Positions 35,387 to 42,532 of a stretch of 64,000 bases of DNA are shown in pieces. Source of the DNA: Streptomyces sp. NBC_01210 (GTDB taxonomy: Bacteria > Actinomycetota > Actinomycetes > Streptomycetales > Streptomycetaceae); the NCBI RefSeq assembly GCF_036010325.1, contig NZ_CP108549.1, positions 2,666,001 through 2,730,000 of the forward strand, in the 5' to 3' direction. Numbering within the stretch: position 1 is the first letter of the stretch; each line of letters opens with the position of its first letter. Made by a program: the position numbers and the translations under genes. The notes beneath the pieces were generated by a model. That model was not told where the DNA came from. It searched no databases and saw only the letters and a program-made list of their open reading frames with translations.

Positions 35387-37024
35387 ATGACCCACGAACT
35401 CGCTTCCGCCGTCGCCCTGCCCGGCCCCGCGGCAGCCGAGGGGCCGCGTCCTGCAAGCTCTTCCACCGAGGGCGGCGGCTGGTGGCGCGATGCCGTCATC
35501 TACCAGGTGTACGTGCGCTCCTTCGCCGACAGTGACGGTGACGGCGTCGGGGATCTGCGCGGGGCCACCCGGCGTCTGACTCATCTCTCCGAGCTGGGCA
35601 TCGACGCCGTATGGCTCACACCCTTCTACGCCTCGCCGCAGACCGACGGCGGCTACGACGTCGCCGACTACCGGGCCGTGGACCCGCTCTTCGGGGATCT
35701 CGCCGACGCCGACGATTTCGTCCGCACCGCCCACGGGCTGGGCCTGAAGGTGATCGTGGACATCGTCCCGAACCACACGTCGGACCAGCACGCGTGGTTC
35801 CGGGCCGCGCTCGCGGACCACGACGGGGGTGCGGCCCGCGAGCGCTACTACTTCCGGCCCGGCAGGGGCACCGCCGGTGAGCTGCCGCCGAACGACTGGG
35901 AGTCGGTCTTCGGCGGCCCCGCCTGGACCCGCACTCCGGACGGTGCGTGGTTCCTCCACCTCTTCGCCCCCGAGCAGCCCGACCTCAACTGGGAGAACGA
36001 GGAGGTGCACGAGGAGTTCGAGTCGGTGCTGCGCTTCTGGCTCGACCTCGGCGTCGACGGCTTCCGTATCGATGTCGCGCACGGCATGGTCAAGGCGGCC
36101 GGCCTGCCGGACATCGGCCACAAGGAACAGGCCAGGCTGATCGGCGCCCAGAAACTGCCCTTCTTCGACCAGGACGGGGTGCACGAGATCCACCGCTCCT
36201 GGCGCAGGCTCCTCGACTCCTACCCCGGCGACCGGATCGGCGTCGCCGAGGCCTGGGCCCCCGGCCCGGACCGGCTCGCGCTGTACGTACGCCCCGACGA
36301 ACTGCACCAGGCCTTCAACTTCCAGTTCCTGCGGTGCCCTTGGGATCCCGAGGCGATGCGCAGCGTGATCAATGAGTCACTGACCGCCACCGCCTCGGTG
36401 GGGGCGACCACCACCTGGGTGCTGTCCAACCACGACGTGGTCCGTCACACCACCCGCTACGGCGGCGGGCAGCAGGGGCTGCGCCGGGCCCGCGCGGCCG
36501 CGCTGCTCATGCTCGCGCTGCCCGGTTCGACGTACATCTACCAGGGCGAGGAGCTCGGCCTGCCCGAGGTCACCGATCTGCCGAGCGAGGTGCGCCAGGA
36601 CCCCGCCTTCTTCCGCGCGGCGGGGCAGGACGGCTTCCGCGACGGCTGCCGGGTGCCGATCCCCTGGTCCGGCGAGGAACCGCCGTACGGCTTCGGCCCC
36701 GGATCCAGCTGGCTGCCCCAGCCGGACAGCTGGCGGGAGCTGTCCGTGGCGGCCCAGACCGGCGACCCGTACTCGACGCTCGAGCTCTACCGCTCGGCGC
36801 TGGCGCTCCGCCGTGAGCTGCCGGGCGGCCCGATGCGGTGGCTGCCGGGCCCCGAAGGGCTGCTCGCCCTGTCCCGCCCGGGCCTGGTCTGCACCCTCAA
36901 CACCACCGGATCGGTGATCGAACTGCCCCTGCCGGGACGGCTGCTGCTCTCCTCCGGGACCATGGAGCCGACGGGTGACACAGCCCGTATCCCGGCTGAT
37001 TGCTGTGCGTGGTGGGCAATCTGA
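35387..37024 (+). CDS. Second GH13 alpha-glucosidase (AglA paralogue)
   Basis: A 545-residue cytoplasmic enzyme, closely similar to the alpha-glucosidase at 29871 through WWRDAVIYQVY, GIDAVWLTPFYASPQTDGGYDVADY, GFRIDVAHGMV, VAEAWAP, LSNHDVVRHTTR and GCRVPIPWSGEEPPYGFG. The catalytic Asp/Glu/Asp are all present. The N-terminal ~30 residues are unlike the paralogue. GAGAGGG precedes the ATG at suitable distance. It diverges from malE and is followed 25 bases later by a LacI gene, the same order as aglA-lacI on the other side of malEFG. Differences in substrate chain length or linkage between the two are possible but cannot be read here. Confidence 0.9.
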   Translation: MTHELASAVALPGPAAAEGPRPASSSTEGGGWWRDAVIYQVYVRSFADSDGDGVGDLRGATRRLTHLSELGIDAVWLTPFYASPQTDGGYDVADYRAVDPLFGDLADADDFVRTAHGLGLKVIVDIVPNHTSDQHAWFRAALADHDGGAARERYYFRPGRGTAGELPPNDWESVFGGPAWTRTPDGAWFLHLFAPEQPDLNWENEEVHEEFESVLRFWLDLGVDGFRIDVAHGMVKAAGLPDIGHKEQARLIGAQKLPFFDQDGVHEIHRSWRRLLDSYPGDRIGVAEAWAPGPDRLALYVRPDELHQAFNFQFLRCPWDPEAMRSVINESLTATASVGATTTWVLSNHDVVRHTTRYGGGQQGLRRARAAALLMLALPGSTYIYQGEELGLPEVTDLPSEVRQDPAFFRAAGQDGFRDGCRVPIPWSGEEPPYGFGPGSSWLPQPDSWRELSVAAQTGDPYSTLELYRSALALRRELPGGPMRWLPGPEGLLALSRPGLVCTLNTTGSVIELPLPGRLLLSSGTMEPTGDTARIPADCCAWWAI

Positions 37025-37049
37025 CGTGCGACCGGTACAGTCCAATCCT

Positions 37050-38081
37050 GTGACCGCACGGCTTGCCGACATCGCAGCCCAGGCGGGGGTCAGCGAAGCC
37101 ACAGTCAGCCGCGTGCTCAACGGCAAGCCCGGTGTGGCCGCGGCAACCCGCGAATCCGTACTCGCCGCGCTCGATGTGCTCGGATATGAGCGCCCGGTGC
37201 GCCTGCGACAGCGCAGCGCCGGCCTGGTCGGCCTCATAACGCCGGAGCTGGACAACCCGATCTTCCCGGCACTCGCGCAGGTCATCGGCCAGGCACTGAC
37301 CCGGCAGGGCTACACCCCGGTCCTGGCCACCCAGACCCCGGGCGGCTCCACCGAGGACGAGCTCACCGAAATGCTGGTGGACCGCGGCGTCTCCGGGATC
37401 ATCTTCGTCTCGGGCCTGCACGCGGACACCACGGCCGACATGCAGCGCTACGACCAGCTGCGCGGGCAGGGTGTCCCCTATGTCCTGCTGGGCGGCTTCT
37501 CGTCCAAGGTGAAGGCTCCCTTCGTCTCGCCCGACGACCGGGCCGCGATGCACCTCGCGGTGACCCATCTCGCCTCACTCGGCCACACCCGGATCGGCCT
37601 GGCGGTCGGCCCGAAGCGCTTCGTTCCCGTGCTGCGGAAGATCGAGGGCTTCCAGCAGGCGATGGAGAATCAACTCGGCCTCGCCCCCGAGGAGTCCGAA
37701 GAGCTCATACAGCACTCCCTCTACACACTGGAAGGCGGTCAGGCCGCGGCAAGCGCCCTGATCGGGCTCGGGTGCACCGCCGTGGTCTGCGCGAGCGACA
37801 TGATGGCGCTCGGAGCGATCCGGGCCGCCCGTGGGCAGGGCCTGGAGGTGCCGCGGGATGTATCCGTGGTGGGCTTCGACGACTCTCCGCTCATAGCGTT
37901 CACGGACCCGCCGCTGACCACCATCCGGCAGCCGGTGCAGGCCATGGGCCAGGCGGCCGTCCGTACGCTCCTGGAGGAGATCGGCGGCACGCCCGCCCCG
38001 CACAGCGAGTTCGTTTTCATGCCTGAGCTGGTGGTTCGCGGTTCAACGGCTTCCGGGCCCGGAGCCGCCGGGCGCACCTGA
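37050..38081 (+). CDS. malR: LacI-family maltose repressor (MalR-type, paralogue 2)
   Basis: A 343-residue repressor with headpiece ARLADIAAQAGVSEATVSRVLNGKPGVA, hinge and sugar-binding domain ending FTDPPLTTIRQPVQAMGQAAVRTLLEEIGG. Both LacI proteins here are alike, but this headpiece has the canonical VSRVLNGKPG. Divergent placement relative to malE fits the Streptomyces malR arrangement, apart from the inserted alpha-glucosidase. The GTG at 37050 begins where homology begins but has a poor ribosome binding site, perhaps because it is read by coupling from the gene 25 bases upstream. It should repress mal genes in the absence of maltodextrins via CTTGCAG sites. Confidence 0.88.
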   Translation: MTARLADIAAQAGVSEATVSRVLNGKPGVAAATRESVLAALDVLGYERPVRLRQRSAGLVGLITPELDNPIFPALAQVIGQALTRQGYTPVLATQTPGGSTEDELTEMLVDRGVSGIIFVSGLHADTTADMQRYDQLRGQGVPYVLLGGFSSKVKAPFVSPDDRAAMHLAVTHLASLGHTRIGLAVGPKRFVPVLRKIEGFQQAMENQLGLAPEESEELIQHSLYTLEGGQAAASALIGLGCTAVVCASDMMALGAIRAARGQGLEVPRDVSVVGFDDSPLIAFTDPPLTTIRQPVQAMGQAAVRTLLEEIGGTPAPHSEFVFMPELVVRGSTASGPGAAGRT

Positions 38082-38166
38082 GTCGTCCTCGAGGTGTAGC
38101 GGATGCGTCGGGAACTGAACCAGGGGATGATCGGTCGGGGGACGGCATCTGGCAGACTCTCGTCCC

Positions 38167-39063
38167 ATGGGTGAAACGACCGTGAAGACTATGGAAAGCC
38201 GGACGGCTGCCCCGTCACCCATGGTGGACGAGGCCTCCGAAGCGCCACCGCGTACCGGGCTGCACGCGCTACGGTCGCCCCGCCGCCCGCGGATCTGGTT
38301 CGAAGTCCTGCTGATCGCGGTCAGTTACTGGACATACTCGCTGGTCCGCAACGCCGTGCCGGAGCAGAAGGCGCAGGCACTGCGCAACGCCGACTGGATC
38401 TGGGATGCCGAGCACTCGCTCGGCATCGCGGTGGAGCAGACGGTCAACCACGCCGTGAATTCGGTGACATGGCTGATCGTTTCGATGAACTACTACTACG
38501 CCACCTTGCACTTCATTGTGACGATCGGTGTGCTGGTGTGGCTCTACCGCTGGCATCCGGGCCGTTATGCGGCTGCCCGTTCCGCCCTCTTCGCCACGAC
38601 AGGTGTGGCTCTGGTCGGTTATTACCTGTATCCACTCGCGCCGCCCCGGTTGATGAACGGCCACGACTTCATCGATACGGTCCTGGTCCACCACACCTGG
38701 GGTTCGATGGCCTCGGGCAACCTCAAGAACATGTCGAACCAGTACGCGGCGATGCCGTCGATGCACATCGGCTGGTCGCTCTGGTGCGGCATGATCATTT
38801 GCGCTCTGGCCGCCGCGCCCTGGGTGAAGATCCTCGGCATCCTCTATCCGACGGCGACGCTGGTCGTCATCGTGGCCACGGCGAACCACTTCTGGCTGGA
38901 CGCGGTGGGCGGCATGATCTGTCTGGCGTTCGGCTTCGCGGTCTCGTACGCCTGGTACCGGACGCTGCCGCATCAGCTGCCGCAGCTGGTGGAGAACGAC
39001 ACCCTGGGCCGGCCGCTCCCCCGCTTCGGCCCCGGGCTGAAAACAAGCCCTTCCGGCGATTGA
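38167..39063 (+). CDS. PAP2-superfamily membrane protein (inositolphosphotransferase-like)
   Basis: A 298-residue integral membrane protein. Hydrophobic helices lie at about 40-60, 97-122, 132-155, 205-225 and 230-265. The phosphatase motifs are present in the Aur1/Ipt1-like form: PPRLM, then MPSMHIGWSLW and ANHFWLDAVGG with catalytic histidines. Substrates are likely lipid phosphates or phospho-head-groups. The C-terminus KTSPSGD runs into a dispersed repeat, whose GATTGA supplies the stop codon. It converges with glnE. Confidence 0.82.
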   Translation: MGETTVKTMESRTAAPSPMVDEASEAPPRTGLHALRSPRRPRIWFEVLLIAVSYWTYSLVRNAVPEQKAQALRNADWIWDAEHSLGIAVEQTVNHAVNSVTWLIVSMNYYYATLHFIVTIGVLVWLYRWHPGRYAAARSALFATTGVALVGYYLYPLAPPRLMNGHDFIDTVLVHHTWGSMASGNLKNMSNQYAAMPSMHIGWSLWCGMIICALAAAPWVKILGILYPTATLVVIVATANHFWLDAVGGMICLAFGFAVSYAWYRTLPHQLPQLVENDTLGRPLPRFGPGLKTSPSGD

Positions 39064-39160
39064 GGAGCGCGGCGCGGTACCGGGCCGGAACAAGCCCTAC
39101 CGGGCCGGAACAAGCCCTTCCGGCGATTGAGGAGCGGGGTTCGGGGCGAAGCCCCGGCAG
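39044..39160 (+). repeat. Dispersed repeat copies D1 and D2 with 20-bp tandem
   Basis: CAAGCCCTTCCGGCGATTGA occurs at 39044 and again at 39111; between them TACCGGGCCGGAACAAGCCC is tandemly repeated at 39078 and 39098. A GGGGCGAAGCCCC palindrome follows D2. The block fills the gap between the convergent PAP2 and glnE genes and overlaps the last seven codons of the former. Confidence 0.82.
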
Positions 39161-39190
39161 GGGCCCCGGGAACTCCGCCCCGGCGCCCCT

Positions 39191-42178
39191 CTACGCCCCG
39201 TAGAACAGCACCTCCACCACGGCCCGCGCCCTGCGCGTAATCCGGCGGTAGTCGTCCAGCATGTCGCCCACATGCCCGGGGCCATACCCCAAGTACCGCC
39301 CCACCGCCGCCAGTTCGCGGCCGCCCGACGGAAAAGTGTCGCCCGCCCGGCCGCGTACCAGCATCACGCCGTTACGCACCCGCGTCGCCAGCACCCACGC
39401 CTCGTCCAGGATCTGCGCGTCCTCCGTGGAGATGAGGCCCGCCGCGTGCGTGGCCGCCAGCGCCTCGCGGGTGCGGGTCGTGCGCAGGCCCGGTTCCGCC
39501 CAGCCGTGGCGCATCTGGAACAGCTGGACCGTCCACTCCACATCGCTCAGCCCGCCGCGGCCCAGCTTGGTGTGGAGCGTGGGATCCGCGCCGCGCGGAA
39601 GTCGTTCGGACTCCATCCGGGCCTTCAGCCGGCGGATCTCGAGTACGGCGTCGTCGCCGAGGCCCTCCGCCGGATAGCGCAGCGGATCGACCAGATCGAT
39701 GAAGCGCCGGCCCAGGTCCGCGTCGCCCGCCATCGGCTCCGCCCGCAGCAGCGCCTGGCTCTCCCACACCAGCGACCAGCGCCGGTAGTAGGCCTCGTAG
39801 GAGGCGAGCGTGCGGACCACGGGGCCGCTCTTGCCCTCGGGACGCAGATCCGCGTCGATCAGCAACGGCGGGTCCGTGGTGGGCAGCTCAAGCAGCCTGC
39901 GCATCTCCGCGACGACCCTGTTCGCGGCCCGCGTCGCCTCCTGCTCATCCTCGCCCTCACGCGGCTCGTGGACAAAGAGCACATCCGCGTCGGAGCCGTA
40001 GCTCTGCTCGTGGCCGCCGAAGCGGCCCATGCCGATGACCGCGAACCGCGTCGGCAGCGTGTCGCCCCACTGCGCGCGCACAGCGGCTCTCAGCGCGCCC
40101 GAGATCGTCGCGGCGTTCAGGTCGGTGACCGCGTTCCCGACCCGGTCCACGAGCTCGCCGGGGTCGGCCTCCGCCGGGCTGTCCTCGGTGCCGTACGAAC
40201 CGATCAGGTCCGCCGCGGCGGTACGGAACAGCTCCCGGCGGCGTACACCACGGGCCGCGGCGACCGCGGCCTCCGCCGTGTCCGCGCGCCCGACGGCCGC
40301 CAGGACCTCCTGCTCGAGCGCCTCCCTGCCGCGCGGCGCGAGGCCCTCCGGGTCGCCCAGCAGGGCCACCGCCTCCGGGGCCCGCAGCAGCAGGTCCGGG
40401 GCGAGCCGCCCGGCGGACAGCACCCGCGCCAGATTCTCGGCGGCCGCGCCCTCGTCCCGCAGCAGCCGCAGATACCAGGGGGTCTTGCCGAGCGCGTCGG
40501 ACACCTTGCGGAAGCCGAGCAGACCGGCGTCCGGGTCGGCCGAGTCGGCGAACCAGCCGAGCAGCACCGGCAGCAGGGTCCGCTGGATCGCGGCCTTGCG
40601 CGTCACGCCCGACGACAGGGCCTCCAGATGGCGCAGTGCGGCGCCGGGATCGGCGTAACCCAGCGCCTCGAGCCGCTGCCGCGCCGCCTCCGGGCTGAGC
40701 CGCGTCTCGCCGGGTGTGAGCTGGGCGACGGCGTCGAGCAGCGGCCGGTAGAACAGCTTCTCGTGCAGCCGTCGCACCACCGACGCATGCCGCTTCCACT
40801 CCTTGTTGAGCTCGGCGACCGGGTCCGTACGCAGGCCGAGCGAACGCCCGAGGCGGCGCAGATCGGCCTCGTCCTCCGGCACCAGATGCGTACGCCGCAG
40901 CCGGTAGAGCTGGATGCGGTGCTCCATGGCGCGCAGGAAGCGGTACGCCTGGTCCAGCTGCGCGGCGTCGGCCCGGCCCACGTATCCGCCGTGCGCCAGC
41001 GCCCGCAGGGCCTCCAGCGTGGTGCCGCTGTGCAGTGTCGCGTCGCCGCGCCCGTGCACCAGCTGCAGCAGCTGTACGGCGAACTCGACGTCCCGCAGAC
41101 CTCCCGGGCCCAGCTTGAGCTCGCGTTCCACCTCGGCGACCGGAATGTTGTCGACGACGCGGCGGCGCATCTTCTGCACGTCGCCGACGAAGTTCTCGCG
41201 TTCCGCGGCCTGCCACACCAGTGGAGAGACGCCTTCGATGTAGTCCTCGCCGAGCGCGAGGTCACCGGCGACCGGACGGGCCTTGAGCAGCGCCTGGAAC
41301 TCCCAGGTCTTGGCCCAGCGCTGGTAGTACGCGAAATGGCTGGAGAGCGTACGGACCAGCGGGCCGTTGCGCCCTTCGGGCCGCAGATTGGCGTCGACCG
41401 GCCAGATGGTGCCCTCGACCGTCGTCTCGGAGCAGATCCGCATCAGATGGGAGGCCAGCCGGGTCGCGGCCTGGATGGCCTTGCTCTCGTCGGCGCCCTC
41501 CACCGGTTCGCCGACGAAGATGACGTCCACGTCGGAGACATAGTTCAGTTCGTGGCCGCCGCACTTGCCCATGGCGATGACGGCGAGCCGGCACTGCGCC
41601 GCGTCCGCGGGCGCGGCGCTGCGGGCCATGGCGAGGGCCGCCCGCAGCGTGGCCGTCGCCAGGTCGGCCAGTTCGGCGGCGGTCTGGGCGATATCGGTCG
41701 TACCGCACACATCGCGGGCCGCGATGGACAGCAGGCACCGCCGGTAGGCGATCCGCAGGGTGACCGGGTCGATGGCGTCGGCGAGGCCGCGTTCGAAGTC
41801 GGCGACGCCCGGGTGCAGATCGGTCGCCTCGTATGTGACGAGGGCCTGCCAGTCGCGCGGGTGGCGGGCCAGATGGTCACCGAGCGCGTCGGAGGCGCCG
41901 AGCACTCCGAGCAGCCGGTCGCGCAGCGGTTTCGCGGTGACGAGGGTGTCGAGGAGGCTCTGGCGCTCGGCCGGGTCCTGCGCCTCCACCAGCCGTACGA
42001 GGCCGCGGAGCGCGAGGTCGGGGTCGGCGGTGGCCCCGAGCGCGTCGAGCAGCACCGGGTCCGTCCGAGCGGAAGACATGTCGGGGAGGTCGAGGAGACG
42101 TTCGGCGGTGGAGGGATCGGTGAAGCCGTGCCGCAGCAGTCTGGTGAAGTTGCTGCTCCTGCGCCCCGGCACCGTCAT
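39191..42178 (-). CDS. glnE: Bifunctional glutamine synthetase adenylyltransferase/adenylyl-removing enzyme
   Basis: A 995-residue cytoplasmic regulator that adds AMP to, and removes it from, glutamine synthetase I according to nitrogen status. It has two nucleotidyltransferase domains: the N-terminal one with GKCGGHELNYVSDVDVIFV (deadenylylation side) and the C-terminal one with GMGRFGGHEQSYGSDADVLFV (adenylylation side), each with the paired aspartates. Each domain is followed by its LRPEG(R/K)GP(L/V)VRT segment and helical bundle. The length is normal for the family. GGAG precedes the ATG by eight bases. The 5' leader carries an unusual octamer repeat. A glutamine synthetase gene lies at the right end of the window. 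Confidence 0.95.
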   Translation of the reverse strand: MTVPGRRSSNFTRLLRHGFTDPSTAERLLDLPDMSSARTDPVLLDALGATADPDLALRGLVRLVEAQDPAERQSLLDTLVTAKPLRDRLLGVLGASDALGDHLARHPRDWQALVTYEATDLHPGVADFERGLADAIDPVTLRIAYRRCLLSIAARDVCGTTDIAQTAAELADLATATLRAALAMARSAAPADAAQCRLAVIAMGKCGGHELNYVSDVDVIFVGEPVEGADESKAIQAATRLASHLMRICSETTVEGTIWPVDANLRPEGRNGPLVRTLSSHFAYYQRWAKTWEFQALLKARPVAGDLALGEDYIEGVSPLVWQAAERENFVGDVQKMRRRVVDNIPVAEVERELKLGPGGLRDVEFAVQLLQLVHGRGDATLHSGTTLEALRALAHGGYVGRADAAQLDQAYRFLRAMEHRIQLYRLRRTHLVPEDEADLRRLGRSLGLRTDPVAELNKEWKRHASVVRRLHEKLFYRPLLDAVAQLTPGETRLSPEAARQRLEALGYADPGAALRHLEALSSGVTRKAAIQRTLLPVLLGWFADSADPDAGLLGFRKVSDALGKTPWYLRLLRDEGAAAENLARVLSAGRLAPDLLLRAPEAVALLGDPEGLAPRGREALEQEVLAAVGRADTAEAAVAAARGVRRRELFRTAAADLIGSYGTEDSPAEADPGELVDRVGNAVTDLNAATISGALRAAVRAQWGDTLPTRFAVIGMGRFGGHEQSYGSDADVLFVHEPREGEDEQEATRAANRVVAEMRRLLELPTTDPPLLIDADLRPEGKSGPVVRTLASYEAYYRRWSLVWESQALLRAEPMAGDADLGRRFIDLVDPLRYPAEGLGDDAVLEIRRLKARMESERLPRGADPTLHTKLGRGGLSDVEWTVQLFQMRHGWAEPGLRTTRTREALAATHAAGLISTEDAQILDEAWVLATRVRNGVMLVRGRAGDTFPSGGRELAAVGRYLGYGPGHVGDMLDDYRRITRRARAVVEVLFYGA

Positions 42179-42188
42179 TCCGCGGTCT

Positions 42189-42266
42189 CCTGTCCTGCTT
42201 GCCCTGCCCTGCCCTGCTTGCCCTGCCTTGCTGTCCTGCTGTCCTGCTGTCCTGCTGCCCTGTTGC
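42189..42266 (-). repeat. Octamer/pentamer microsatellite in the glnE leader
   Basis: TGTCCTGC is tandemly repeated three times at 42232-42255, with a degenerate fourth unit; TGCCCTGCCCTGCC-type units fill 42198-42231. On the glnE strand this reads as repeated CAGCAGGA and CAGGGC directly upstream of the ribosome binding site. The gap 42179-42532 holds no gene; it has this repeat and a stem-loop. Confidence 0.8.
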
Positions 42267-42459
42267 GGCCGGACTCTGTGGTCCCGTACCGGCCGATCAA
42301 GGTCCGGATTCGAGCGTAGCCGCAGGGGCGCGCGGGGGACCCCGGTGAGCCCCGGCGCGGATGAAGTGTGAGCCGCGGTGCGGAAGACGTGACATGGGAC
42401 ATGTTGTTCGGCCTTCGGCGCGAATGAACCGCATGCTCGATATTTCCGTCTTCTTGGCC

Positions 42460-42493
42460 GACCAGCACTGATCGCTCTCGATCACTGCTGGTC
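42460..42493. promoter_or_regulatory. Stem-loop upstream of the PIG-L gene
   Basis: GACCAGCACTGATCG and CGATCACTGCTGGTC pair over 15 bases with one mismatch and a four-base loop, 40 bases before the PIG-L start. No T tract follows, so it could be an operator or leader structure rather than a terminator. Confidence 0.5.
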
Positions 42494-42532
42494 AGGACCC
42501 TTTGACCCCTTGAAAACCGAAGGCACAACCGC

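Noticed and set aside
35449..35464. Extra MalR site inside the second alpha-glucosidase gene (CTGCAAGCTCTTCC)
   Set aside because: Only one good half-site inside coding sequence; likely chance in the Ser/Ala-coding stretch.
42179..42300. Riboswitch or glutamine-responsive leader before glnE
   Set aside because: The leader is a simple repeat with no conserved riboswitch core that I can recognise.
39272..42319. A 1015-codon open frame on the plus strand opposite glnE
   Set aside because: Low-complexity RxxG-type sequence without motifs; glnE on the other strand has both nucleotidyltransferase domains.
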